Below, in pieces: positions 14,649 through 23,695 of a stretch of 60,670 nucleotides of DNA. The stretch covers positions 1-60,670 of the forward strand of contig CAZHCA010000027.1 of the NCBI GenBank assembly GCA_964530825.1, in the 5' to 3' direction. The translations under genes and the position numbers were made by a program. This DNA comes from CAZHCA01 sp964530825. GTDB lineage: Bacteria; Bacteroidota; Bacteroidia; Chitinophagales; Saprospiraceae. Within the stretch, counting starts at the first letter, position 1, and every line of letters starts with the position of its first letter. Under the pieces are notes generated by a model that saw only the letters and a list, made by a program, of their open reading frames with translations, had not been told where the DNA came from and ran no database searches.

Positions 14649-16526
14649 GTGAATTACTTAAGTCTCGAAAATGTCACCCGTACCTACGGCGATAAAGTGC
14701 TGTTCGAAAATATCGACTTGCAGATCAGCCGAGGCGACAAGGTAGCCTTGGTGGCTAAAAATGGCTCGGGCAAGACGACACTGCTACGGGTTATCGCCGG
14801 CGAAGAGTCGCCCGAGGGAGAGACTGCCAGGGTATTCTTACACCGCGACGTACGCATCGGCTACCTGCCACAGGAACCCAACCTCTATCCCGAGCATACG
14901 GTGTTGGAGGCTGTTTTCGATACGGATAACCCGCTCTTGAAGGCGATCAGGGAATACGAAGAAGCTCTACTATTGCCGGAACAGGAGGGGCGGATGCAGC
15001 AAGCGCTGGCTCGCATGGATACGCTGCAAGCATGGGATGCTGAAGCCAGAGTCAAAGAAATCCTAACCAAGCTGAAAATCGACCTGTTGGAACAGCAGGT
15101 TAAAGAGCTATCGGGCGGCCAGAAAAAACGACTGGCTTTGGCAAAAATGGTGTTGGACGCGCCCGAATTTCTCATTCTCGACGAACCTACCAACCACCTC
15201 GACTTGGATATGATCGAATGGTTGGAAGATTATCTAAAACAGCCGGGAATCACTCTTTTTATGGTCACCCACGATCGCTACTTTCTCGAACGGGTCTGCA
15301 ATTACATGGTCGAACTGGACGGCGCTAAACTGTATCGCTACCAGGGTAACTATGCCGATTTTCTGGAAAAAAAGGCTACTCGTAATGAAACGGAAAGCGC
15401 CGAGCTCGAAAAAAACCGCAAACTGCTAAAAAAAGAGCTGGAATGGGTCAATCGGACGCCCCAGGCTCGGAGTACCAAAGCAAAAGCGAGAGTCGATGCT
15501 GCTTACGATTTGAAAGATAAAGTGGCCGGTGCGCGGATAGAAAAAGAGATGCAAATCGATATTAAGGGGCAGCGCTTGGGGAAGAAAATCCTGGAGGCCC
15601 ACAACATCAGTAAATCGTATGGAGATTTAAAGCTGGTCGAAGGTTTTTCCTATAAATTCAAGAAAGCTGAGCGGGTGGGCATTGTGGGACCTAATGGGGT
15701 CGGGAAAACGACTTTCCTCAAAATGCTTACTCAGCAGATCCGGCCGGATACGGGAAAAATCGTAGTTGGTGACAATACCGTCTTTGGTTACTTTACCCAA
15801 TCGGGCATCGACTTGAAGGTGGACAAACGCGTGATCGATGTCATTACCGACATTGCCGAATATATCCCACTGGAAAAAGGACAAAAACTGACGGCACCAC
15901 AGCTGTTGGAACGCTTCCTATTCGACCGCAAACAGCAACAAGTGTATGTGTCGCAATTGAGTGGTGGTGAACAGCGGCGCCTGCACCTGCTGACCATCCT
16001 TATGCATAATCCGAATTTCCTGATCCTGGATGAGCCCACTAACGACCTCGATATTCTTACACTGAATATTCTGGAAGATTTCCTGCAGGACTTCCCGGGT
16101 TGTGTACTTATCGTGTCGCACGATCGCTATTTCATGGATAAAATTGTCGATCATCTCTTCATATTCCAGGGGCAGGGCCGCATCAAGGATTTTATCGGCG
16201 ACTATACCGACTATCGGGCCGAACAAAAAAAGCTCGAGCAGGAGCAGCGTCGCCTACAGCGGGAGAAAGAGCAAAAGGCTAAAGTTGCCGAGGCTAACAA
16301 GCGCCAAAAAGAGGCAACCCTTTCCTATGAGCAACGCAAAGAAATGAACCGATTGGAAAAAGAAATCGGTCGGTTGGAAGAAAAGCGCACCACCCTAACC
16401 GAAGCATTCAACGAACCGGGCCTTACCCCCGAACGCATTACTGAACTATCTAAGGAATTGGCCGAACTAAAGGAGACCATCGAAACCAAAGAGTTGCGCT
16501 GGATGGAGCTAGCTGAATTAGCCTGA
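14649..16526 (+). CDS. ABC-F family ATPase (Uup type)
   Basis: Protein of 625 aa with two ABC ATPase domains and no membrane segment. Domain 1 has Walker A KNGSGKTT (about 37-44), signature LSGGQKKRL (about 154) and Walker B FLILDEPTNHLD. Domain 2 has GPNGVGKTT (about 347), LSGGEQRRL (about 436) and FLILDEPTNDLD. The linker carries ELEWVNRTPQARSTKAKAR, which is typical of Uup. Residues 530-625 form a charged C-terminal coiled coil, also as in Uup, where it contributes to nucleic-acid binding. ABC-F proteins act on ribosomes or on recombination and replication intermediates. The start is GTG at 14649. It is probably transcribed alone; a 124-base gap separates it from the DUF1232 gene. Confidence 0.92.
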   Translation: MNYLSLENVTRTYGDKVLFENIDLQISRGDKVALVAKNGSGKTTLLRVIAGEESPEGETARVFLHRDVRIGYLPQEPNLYPEHTVLEAVFDTDNPLLKAIREYEEALLLPEQEGRMQQALARMDTLQAWDAEARVKEILTKLKIDLLEQQVKELSGGQKKRLALAKMVLDAPEFLILDEPTNHLDLDMIEWLEDYLKQPGITLFMVTHDRYFLERVCNYMVELDGAKLYRYQGNYADFLEKKATRNETESAELEKNRKLLKKELEWVNRTPQARSTKAKARVDAAYDLKDKVAGARIEKEMQIDIKGQRLGKKILEAHNISKSYGDLKLVEGFSYKFKKAERVGIVGPNGVGKTTFLKMLTQQIRPDTGKIVVGDNTVFGYFTQSGIDLKVDKRVIDVITDIAEYIPLEKGQKLTAPQLLERFLFDRKQQQVYVSQLSGGEQRRLHLLTILMHNPNFLILDEPTNDLDILTLNILEDFLQDFPGCVLIVSHDRYFMDKIVDHLFIFQGQGRIKDFIGDYTDYRAEQKKLEQEQRRLQREKEQKAKVAEANKRQKEATLSYEQRKEMNRLEKEIGRLEEKRTTLTEAFNEPGLTPERITELSKELAELKETIETKELRWMELAELA

Positions 16527-16650
16527 TTTTTTTACCCGGCCGGTCGAATCGAATGGATCGCTAGTCGGATTATCCGTAACCTGCCGAACGGATGTTGCGT
16601 CTGTACTGTTAAATAGGCTGTTAGGTAGAATTACCGAAATACGTGAAAGC

Positions 16651-17055
16651 ATGGATAATTACCAAGATAAAATAAACCGCCACCGTAAGGATTATGCTGA
16701 TCCGGATTTCTGGACCAAGCTACAACGGTTTGCTTGCAAAATGGGACTACAGGTTGTCTACGCAGCCCTTTTAATGTATTACGCTTACCGCAATCCGAAA
16801 ACGCCCTTCTGGGCCAAGCAGATTATCTTAGGTACCCTGGGTTACCTCATTGCACCTATTGACGGCATTCCGGATTTAACCCCCTTTCTCGGGTACACCG
16901 ACGATCTGGGCGTGCTATCTTTCGGCCTTATGACGATCGCCATCCATATCGACGAACAAGTACGCGATCAGGCTCAACAGCGCCTGTCTGACTGGTTTGG
17001 TGATGTCGAAGACGATGATTTAGCACGAATTGATGACCGCTTGCGGTCGGATTAA
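16651..17055 (+). CDS. DUF1232 (YkvA-like) membrane protein
   Basis: Protein of 134 aa containing the DUF1232 core: VVYAALLMYYAYRNPKTPFWAKQIILGTLGYLIAPIDGIPDLTPFLGYTDDLGVL. The motif 'Y...PIDxIPDxxPxxGxxDD' is the family hallmark. It contains one or two hydrophobic segments and an acidic C-terminal tail (DVEDDDLARIDD). YkvA-type proteins are widespread and lack a known function. The ATG at 16651 gives a short charged start before the helical part and fits family length. It lies between the ABC-F gene and pepP, all rightward, but gaps of over 100 bases on each side do not force co-transcription. Confidence 0.9.
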   Translation: MDNYQDKINRHRKDYADPDFWTKLQRFACKMGLQVVYAALLMYYAYRNPKTPFWAKQIILGTLGYLIAPIDGIPDLTPFLGYTDDLGVLSFGLMTIAIHIDEQVRDQAQQRLSDWFGDVEDDDLARIDDRLRSD

Positions 17056-17173
17056 CCGGCAGGAAATGGTATAAAGATTTCTACAAATCACTTTTTCGCC
17101 ACCGCCAATTTTCGCAAATTTACCTATCGAAAACCCTCAACTGACCCCTTATTTTTTCGGAAAAATTAGTGAA

Positions 17174-18478
17174 ATGCGGTACCCGCGATTTGATCATGCA
17201 TTTTTCAGCGCCAATCGCCAACGGTTTATGCGAAAGATGCAACCCGATAGCATTGCCATTTTTCAGTCCAATGACCTCATGCCGCGCAGCGGAGATACCT
17301 TTTTCCCCTTCCGGCAAAACAGTGGCTTGTTCTACCTCAGCGGGCTGGATCAGGAAGAATCCGTGGTTGTCCTCTTTCCCGATTGTGTTAAAGAAGGCTT
17401 CAACGAGATCGCTTTTATCAAGCGCACCAACGAACAAATTGCTACCTGGGAGGGGCACAAACTTACTAAAGAGGAGGCCTGCGATATTTCGGGGATTTCT
17501 AAAGTCTACTGGCTGGACGAAATGGAGGGGATCCTGCGGGAACTGATCATTCTGGCCAAGCGCATTTATATCAATACCAACGAGCACGAGCGTTTTATGA
17601 CGGAGGTGCCCGATCGAAATCTGCGTTTCGCTCGCCATCTGAAACAGCAATTCCCGGGGCACAAATTTCACCGGGCACAGCCTATTTTGCGCAAGCTCAT
17701 GATGATCAAATCCCGCCCCGAAATTGAGCGCATTCAGGAGGCAGTACGTATTACACATAATGCTTTCCAGCGCGTATTAGGTTTTACCAAGCCCGGTGTA
17801 AAAGAATACGAAATTGAAGCAGAAGTGACCCATGAGTTCATCCGCTCCGGATGTTCTGGACATGCTTATGACCCCATCCTGGCATCGGGTAAAAATAACT
17901 GTGTGCTTCATTATATTCGCAATGATCAGGTTTGCCAAGATGGCGACCTGCTCCTCATGGATTTCGGTGCCGAGTACAGTAATTACGCTGCCGACCTGTC
18001 TCGAACCATTCCGGTTAACGGGCGCTACTCGCAACGTCAACGCCAAGTATATGACGGCGTACTTAAGATTTTCTATGCGGCACGCCAGCTTCTCGTGCCC
18101 GGTACCACCCTTCAGGAGTTTCATCGCGAGGTGGGTAAAATCACCGAAAGCATCCTGGTTGAGCTGGGTTTACTCGACAAAACAGACATTAAAGGGCAAT
18201 CCGACGAACAACCGGCTTATAAAAAATTCCTCATGCACGGGGTGGCGCATCACCTGGGACTGGATGTTCACGATCTCTCCAATCGCTACAATCCTCTCCA
18301 GGCCGGTATGATTTTCACTTGCGAACCCGGAATTTATCTTCCTGAAGAAGGGTTCGGCATTCGGATCGAGAATGATATTTTGATTACCGACGACGGACCG
18401 GTAGATCTCATGGCTAATATACCTATCGAAGCAGAAGAAATCGAAACTTTAATGAATGCCGAGGTAATGAGCAATTAA
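17174..18478 (+). CDS. pepP: Xaa-Pro aminopeptidase (aminopeptidase P)
   Basis: M24 metallopeptidase of 434 aa. The N-terminal creatinase-like domain (residues 1-165) contains FQSNDLMPRSGDTFFPFRQNSGLFYLSGL, the PepP 'AMP_N' pattern. The catalytic pita-bread domain supplies the dinuclear metal ligands: D residues in LLMDFGAEYSNYAADLSR, H in HGVAHHLGLDVHD, and E in FTCEPGIY and IRIENDILI. It removes an N-terminal residue preceding proline. The start ATG is well placed for the family. The downstream gene is convergent, so it is the last gene of its transcript. A 10-bp inverted repeat without T tract (18484-18493 with 18506-18515) follows the stop. Confidence 0.94.
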   Translation: MRYPRFDHAFFSANRQRFMRKMQPDSIAIFQSNDLMPRSGDTFFPFRQNSGLFYLSGLDQEESVVVLFPDCVKEGFNEIAFIKRTNEQIATWEGHKLTKEEACDISGISKVYWLDEMEGILRELIILAKRIYINTNEHERFMTEVPDRNLRFARHLKQQFPGHKFHRAQPILRKLMMIKSRPEIERIQEAVRITHNAFQRVLGFTKPGVKEYEIEAEVTHEFIRSGCSGHAYDPILASGKNNCVLHYIRNDQVCQDGDLLLMDFGAEYSNYAADLSRTIPVNGRYSQRQRQVYDGVLKIFYAARQLLVPGTTLQEFHREVGKITESILVELGLLDKTDIKGQSDEQPAYKKFLMHGVAHHLGLDVHDLSNRYNPLQAGMIFTCEPGIYLPEEGFGIRIENDILITDDGPVDLMANIPIEAEEIETLMNAEVMSN

Positions 18479-18483
18479 AAAAT

Positions 18484-18515
18484 GCCAGGATTAGACCGGG
18501 CGGCTTAATCCTGGC
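18484..18515. terminator. hairpin downstream of pepP
   Basis: GCCAGGATTA (18484-18493) and TAATCCTGGC (18506-18515) form a perfect 10-bp stem with a 12-base loop. There is no T tract, so terminator function is uncertain. Confidence 0.4.
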
Positions 18516-18703
18516 TCAAAGCGACTTTAGATTGCAGGTAAGTAAGAGTAGAAAACAGCAAAAGATCTAATACTTTACATGAAATTACTCACCACAATTT
18601 ATCTGCACCTTAAGGTAAAGTTAAGCCATATTTAATTATCGTGGAAAAACTGCATCTCAGACGGGGCTTGTGGAATTCAGAGTTCAGTTTTACCTGGCTA
18701 TGC

Positions 18704-20914
18704 TTAATTTCCCAAGAGTCGTTGCATTGCAGTGCGTAACAATCCTATATATTCCGGGTTGAGCGTGGTCTCTACTCCGAAGGTTGCTGGCTTTGTATTT
18801 CCTGCGGCAAGCTGGAGAATGGCCCTTCGCTCGGCTCTGGAAAATTGGGAAAACGCACGACGGAGCTGGGGCAGGACCGTCTGGAAATAGTCTGCTGGTA
18901 GCCCTTCTACCCAATTGGTCAGCAGGGGCCACAAATTGGGATGATACGTGAATAATAATCCGCTACCGTGCAGGAAGCCTGCTACCCAACCGGCCTGGTC
19001 AAGCGGTTGCTGCAGGGCAGAAAGAGCAAACGCCAATCGCAGGCCGGCAGTTTCAACATCGATTAGGTTCTTATCGAGTACCAGTCGGGTACTCAACCCC
19101 TGAAGAAGGGGAAAGGCCTGAGAATGACGGCTAACCTGTAACAAGGCTGTCTCCCAGTCCCGCTGCAATAATGGGTCTTCCAGAAGGCTAATGGTTTGAT
19201 TGACTGAAACAATACGCTGAAAAAGCACTTTCGCTACATCTTCTTGGATAGCTACTGTTGCAGTGGGTAAGCCAATCGCAATTCTGGGCACCAGCTCACG
19301 AATGACCTGCTCTACCATAGAGCTGTCGAAGCCTTGGGTACTACCGTACCGGTAGATATTGATCAGGGGGGGTAGGGCCTCCATCAGGGCATTGAGGTCA
19401 GCCTGTTGGGATACGAGCACTTTCATTTTTTCTAATAGTAGTGGCGTGGTGTCGGGCAAGTCTGCTTTCAGAGCATTGGTGAATACCCCGATGAATTCGA
19501 TGAGGCGTGTGGTATTTTCCGTTTGGCTGATGACTTTCTGTGTGGCAGCCTCCTGCACTGTATTGCCCCACATTCCGGCCTCGATAAGCCGGATAGCGTA
19601 GTCGGCCCGCCATTTTAGCGACCAGCGTTCGGCAAAACGACCCTCTGCCTGGTCCGGTGTTTTTAGAAGCTTGCCCCAAGGAATGCCCAGTAATAATAGT
19701 CGGTGTAGTAGCCGGCTGGCCATTAAGTTACTTGCCTTGCGCAGGTCAAGCGCTTTGCGTACACGCTCTGTTGTCTGGTATTCGGCCGATAGCCGGGCCG
19801 ACTTGATCATCCTTTCAAAATCTTGCTGTAAGGGTACCGTAGGAATGCCAGGCGGAATTTTACCAATGGTATCGCCCACCCTGAGTTTTCGGCGAATGGG
19901 CGCCAGCACCCCAGCGTTGCCATGTGCAAAAACAGCCTCCACTGCTTCCTCCAGCTCCTCCAGCCCAGGGACCGATTGGTCACGCATGGCGGCTAAGGTC
20001 TCGGCAAGCCTTACGGCATCTACCACCTGGGCGGCCGATGCATCAGCATTCTTTTGTCGAAGCAAACGAGCAGCTTTAATCATCCAGCGAATGCTTACCG
20101 CTTTCCGATTGGAGAAAAGTAACTCGTACCAGGCAGGCGCAATGACCCCTGCAGCGTACCCCTGGTCCCTGGCAATGCGGTCGTAGCTCCAGGGAACCCA
20201 AGTAACCTTTATTTTTTTCTTCGGCAGTCCTTGAAGGAGTTTGTTGTCTCTACCGGCCGGTACCTGCAGGTAATCGGCCAGTGCGGGCCCATGCCAGGCG
20301 CCGCATACGACGGCAATGCGTTGGTGGCCTGCTTTGACGGCTCTACGGAGCACCTTGCGCATGTGGGCTTCCCTCCTTTTGGTGAGCAGGCTATTCTGGT
20401 CCGGTAATTCGCTTCTAAGCTGACGAATCATTTGCAGGATGGCAGGAAAAACCCTTGTATCACCTATTTCGCGTTCGAAGGTGTGCTCCCACCAGCGTTC
20501 GCTATCGGAATATCCGGCCAGGGTCGCCAATTGCCCCAGTGGGTCGTGCACCATCCGGCGGCGGTCGCCGGAATTGGTATAATCATCCGATGGGTCGAGT
20601 TGCAGCTGAACGGCCATGGGTAAATCCATACCGTAAACGGGTATTTGGAGCTGATTGGCGTAGCGCAAGGCCAGCCATTCCGGTGAAAAAGTCGCGAAAG
20701 GCAGATAACTAGCGCGGGAGAAATCTTTGGGTTGGTACAGAAGTAGGGCTACCGGTGGGCGCAGACCCGAGTCTCCTATATAAGAAAGGGCCGGCTCGGC
20801 ATCCTGAGGAAGTTCAATGACCAAAGCATCGGGTGTGAATTGGCGCAGGGCCGCCTGCAGGCGCTTAGCCGACCCGGGGCCGTGGTGTCGTATACCATAA
20901 ATTTGAATATGCAA
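18704..20914 (-). CDS. DUF5682 family protein
   Basis: Large cytoplasmic protein of 736 aa. It opens with the DUF5682 hallmark IYGIRHHGPGSAKRLQAAL, followed by PDALVIELPQDAEPAL, PPVALLLYQP, FATFSPEWLALRYA, and, near residue 215, AVVCGAWHGPAL. The N-terminal 250 residues resemble TraB/ChaN-type domains that use conserved His and acidic residues (inference), and the rest is helical. No membrane segment or signal peptide is seen. The start codon is TTG at 20914; no ATG is near, and the family motif begins six codons in. It is the third gene of a leftward unit after DUF5691 and MoxR, 24 bases after the MoxR stop. In other bacteria this family sits beside MoxR, DUF5691, SWIM and VWA genes; its biochemical role is unknown. 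Confidence 0.85.
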   Translation of the reverse strand: MHIQIYGIRHHGPGSAKRLQAALRQFTPDALVIELPQDAEPALSYIGDSGLRPPVALLLYQPKDFSRASYLPFATFSPEWLALRYANQLQIPVYGMDLPMAVQLQLDPSDDYTNSGDRRRMVHDPLGQLATLAGYSDSERWWEHTFEREIGDTRVFPAILQMIRQLRSELPDQNSLLTKRREAHMRKVLRRAVKAGHQRIAVVCGAWHGPALADYLQVPAGRDNKLLQGLPKKKIKVTWVPWSYDRIARDQGYAAGVIAPAWYELLFSNRKAVSIRWMIKAARLLRQKNADASAAQVVDAVRLAETLAAMRDQSVPGLEELEEAVEAVFAHGNAGVLAPIRRKLRVGDTIGKIPPGIPTVPLQQDFERMIKSARLSAEYQTTERVRKALDLRKASNLMASRLLHRLLLLGIPWGKLLKTPDQAEGRFAERWSLKWRADYAIRLIEAGMWGNTVQEAATQKVISQTENTTRLIEFIGVFTNALKADLPDTTPLLLEKMKVLVSQQADLNALMEALPPLINIYRYGSTQGFDSSMVEQVIRELVPRIAIGLPTATVAIQEDVAKVLFQRIVSVNQTISLLEDPLLQRDWETALLQVSRHSQAFPLLQGLSTRLVLDKNLIDVETAGLRLAFALSALQQPLDQAGWVAGFLHGSGLLFTYHPNLWPLLTNWVEGLPADYFQTVLPQLRRAFSQFSRAERRAILQLAAGNTKPATFGVETTLNPEYIGLLRTAMQRLLGN

Positions 20915-20938
20915 AGGGATTGGAATTAAGAGGCTGGT

Positions 20939-22024
20939 TTAGTAGTCAGTGGCTTTGAATGTCTCATACAGGTCTTCCCAACCCTCGCGCCGGCGAAGGA
21001 TGGTTTCGAGGTATTCCTCCCATATCGGAAGGTCGCGTTGCCGATCTTTAATGATGGCGTCGCGTATGCTGGGAGCTAGATCTTCGGCTTTTAATTGCCC
21101 GTCGCCGAAGTAAGCGGCAAGTGCCAGGCCATTATTGACTACCGATATCGCTTCGGCAGTACTGAGGGTGCTGCTGGGTGTCTTGAGTTTGGTATGGCCA
21201 TCTGCTGTTTGTCCCGAACGAAGCTCCCGAAAAATGGTAATCAGGCGTTGCAATTCTTCGACCGGCACTTTGCTCTCTGGCAATTTAAGCGTTTTGCCGG
21301 CGGCTTCGACCCTTGCTTGTACAATACGTACTTCTTCTTCAAGTGTGGGCGGCAATGGCATTCGGACCGAATTAAATCGACGACGTAAGGCGCTGGAGAG
21401 TTCATTCACTCCTTTGTCCCGGTCGTTAGCCGTTGCGATTATATTGAAACCTCGCCTGGCCTGGACCTCCCGGTTTAGCTCAGGTATGGGCATAATTTTT
21501 TCCGACAGGATGGTAATCAGGGTGTCTTGTATTTCGGCGGAGATGCGGGAGAGCTCTTCTACCCGGGCGACTTTGCCATGCTGCATGGCGTGCAGCAGCG
21601 GACTGGGAACAATAGCACCTTCACTGGGCCCTTCGGCGAGCAGGCGGGCATAGTTCCATCCGTAGCGCAGTGCATCCTCGGCAAGGCCGGCAGTACCCTG
21701 TACTAGCAGCTTAGAGTCGCCGCTTATAGCTGCCGCCAGGTGCTCCGAAACCCAGGTTTTGGCTGTCCCCGGAACGCCGATCAGCATGAGGGCTCTATCA
21801 GTGAGCAGGGTCGCCACCGCTATCTCGATCAGCCGGCGATTGCCGAAGTATTTAGGCGTAATGGTCGTACCATCGGCCAGCTTACCTCCGCAGACGTAAG
21901 TAACCACCGACCGGGGCGACAATTGCCAGTTGGGAGGTACAGGGTATGATTCGTTTTTGCGGAGGGCCTCAAGTTCGTGCGCATTGGCATCTTCGGCGTG
22001 GGGCCGCAGGATTTGTTCTTCCAT
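20939..22024 (-). CDS. MoxR-type AAA+ ATPase of the DUF5691/DUF5682 unit
   Basis: AAA+ ATPase of 361 aa. Walker A is LIGVPGTAKTW (around residue 100); the Walker B region reads VARVEELSRISAEIQDTLITIL; sensor 1 is FNIIATANDRDKGVNEL; the arginine finger/sensor region is LSSALRRRFNSVRMPLP. This is the MoxR/RavA class, whose members remodel partner proteins, usually together with VWA-domain proteins. In Walker B the usual D-E pair is V-E-E, so the catalytic Glu is present but the preceding Asp is replaced. It lies 11 bases after the DUF5691 gene and 24 before DUF5682, so co-translation in one operon is likely. The target of the remodelling is unknown. Confidence 0.9.
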   Translation of the reverse strand: MEEQILRPHAEDANAHELEALRKNESYPVPPNWQLSPRSVVTYVCGGKLADGTTITPKYFGNRRLIEIAVATLLTDRALMLIGVPGTAKTWVSEHLAAAISGDSKLLVQGTAGLAEDALRYGWNYARLLAEGPSEGAIVPSPLLHAMQHGKVARVEELSRISAEIQDTLITILSEKIMPIPELNREVQARRGFNIIATANDRDKGVNELSSALRRRFNSVRMPLPPTLEEEVRIVQARVEAAGKTLKLPESKVPVEELQRLITIFRELRSGQTADGHTKLKTPSSTLSTAEAISVVNNGLALAAYFGDGQLKAEDLAPSIRDAIIKDRQRDLPIWEEYLETILRRREGWEDLYETFKATDY

Positions 22025-22035
22025 ATTAAGGCGAC

Positions 22036-23538
22036 TTACTTAAGATCGTCGATACTTTCGTACAAACGCTTTCGAAGGTACAGGATTTCTTTATTCTTCC
22101 CAAAGCTCCATTCATGGAGGAAATCCTCCAGCCATGGCTGCGCTTTCATTATGCTCGGGTGGGCGCGTAGGGGAAGCTGCTTTACCAACTTACCCTTAGT
22201 AAGTGTCGAGCCCGAAAAAAACGCTTGCCTGGCCTGGAATTTTTCGTCCAGTTGTTGTGAAAGTTGGACAGTAAACGGCCCCCTACCCATCGACAGCCAA
22301 TTCCAGAAAAGAGCGGGTATACGGTCGTCGGTCATTCGGAAAATCAATGCGGCAACAGCCTCCATTGTCTTCGGGGGTAATGGACAAGCTTTGATCATTG
22401 GCCAAAGTGCATAGTGTGGGTTGGTGTCTGCGACAGTCAGTAGGGCCGACCACCAGGGAGCTGCTTTTTCCGGATCCTTTACTTGCCGTATCGCCTGAAT
22501 TAAGGAGGTTACAAACTCCAGTCCACGTGGCAGTTCCAAAAAATATTCTACGGCCTGCATGGGCTCCACATTCCAATACTCTAGCCAAAAGTCCGGCGCA
22601 TGCCAGGCTGTGAGTTCGATTGGAATTTGGTGTGGTGGGAGTCCGGCTTCATCCAGCCCCAAAGGACGCATTGCAGCCGCGTCGTATGGAGCCGGATCGA
22701 TGAGCTTGCCTCTAGTGGTGAAATAAGTAGTTAAAAGTTGGCGCACCTGGAGGACCGGTTCGCCTTCGGGATCGATCGTGCACAATAGCTGGCTTATCCT
22801 TCGTTTATCTGGGGCAGCCGTAGCCCGGTCGCGTAAATCGGTCAACAAGGAAGGCGCTACTTTCGGGGTGGCCTGGATCAAAAGCGGGAACAGGTCTTGG
22901 ACCAACTCCGGATCTTTCAGCGGGTAAGCCGCAAATACTTGGTAGAGGAGATCCTCTACCACAGGCGACTGCCCCTTTAAGAGGATTTGGAGAAATATTG
23001 TTCTTTCCTTGGGGCGAGCACGCTGCCAGTAAGACCAGGCCGCCTGTTTGCTGGCATATTTTTTCCATTTTTCCGTTTGCTGCAAATACCAGATGCCTCG
23101 CGGTCCGGCATGGCGTATAAAAAGAGCCAATCCCCGGGGATCTTCTCCAGCTGATTCTAGTAGATCGATATACCGTTCGGGTGGCCAGTGTAACTGATGC
23201 TGGCCAAATAAAAAATCAACATCTTCCAGCAAGGTTTCATAATCTTCTTCAAGCGCCACCTCTAGCAGCTTACCAACAGTGACCGTTGCCAGGCGTTCGG
23301 CTCCTTCGAAAGGGGGTGGGATAGGGGCTGTGTGCTTTTCCAGTGCCGGGGCCCCTTTGCGGAAAGCGGCCTCGGTGGCTAGCGCTTGCAACAGCCAGGC
23401 ATCTGCCGGGAGTTCGGGGTCGACGCCCCGGCGGGCCATCGCTTGGTATAGTTCCTCATTGGGCCGCGATCGGTTGGCGCCCAATAGCAGTATGCGCTTG
23501 AGCTGGCGCCAGTAACTTTTGACAGCTTTTTCCGGCAT
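22036..23538 (-). CDS. DUF5691 family protein
   Basis: Protein of 500 aa, all helical in character with no signal peptide. It begins VKSYWRQLKRILLLGANRS and continues with the DUF5691 pattern (LLQALATEAAFRKGA, FLFGQHQLHWPPERYIDLLESA, RGIWYLQQTEKWKKYA). HEAT-like helical repeats seem likely from the spacing of hydrophobic and charged residues, which is inference. It is the first gene of the leftward unit with MoxR and DUF5682, and is divergent from atpD across a 157-base gap. Family members are found in MoxR-containing gene clusters of many phyla, but no activity is established. I recognise the family from context and the N-terminal pattern rather than from a catalytic motif. Confidence 0.75.
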   Translation of the reverse strand: MPEKAVKSYWRQLKRILLLGANRSRPNEELYQAMARRGVDPELPADAWLLQALATEAAFRKGAPALEKHTAPIPPPFEGAERLATVTVGKLLEVALEEDYETLLEDVDFLFGQHQLHWPPERYIDLLESAGEDPRGLALFIRHAGPRGIWYLQQTEKWKKYASKQAAWSYWQRARPKERTIFLQILLKGQSPVVEDLLYQVFAAYPLKDPELVQDLFPLLIQATPKVAPSLLTDLRDRATAAPDKRRISQLLCTIDPEGEPVLQVRQLLTTYFTTRGKLIDPAPYDAAAMRPLGLDEAGLPPHQIPIELTAWHAPDFWLEYWNVEPMQAVEYFLELPRGLEFVTSLIQAIRQVKDPEKAAPWWSALLTVADTNPHYALWPMIKACPLPPKTMEAVAALIFRMTDDRIPALFWNWLSMGRGPFTVQLSQQLDEKFQARQAFFSGSTLTKGKLVKQLPLRAHPSIMKAQPWLEDFLHEWSFGKNKEILYLRKRLYESIDDLK

Positions 23539-23614
23539 AACACGGAATTTTGAATAAAATGACCAGGCATTTACGATTTGGGCGTCGGGTCGGTCAATCT
23601 CCTTTGCAAATTAG

Positions 23615-23646
23615 TTGGTTATATTGGCAGCATTATGGTAAATTTG
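23615..23646 (+). promoter_or_regulatory. atpDC promoter
   Basis: TTG (23615-23617), a 21-base spacer and TAAATTTG (23639-23646), a perfect TAnnTTTG. Transcription would start near 23652, about 43 bases before atpD. Confidence 0.72.
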
Positions 23647-23695
23647 CAGCGGCAAAAAAAGGCCGTCTTTTTCACTAACGTTTATTCCTACCATT

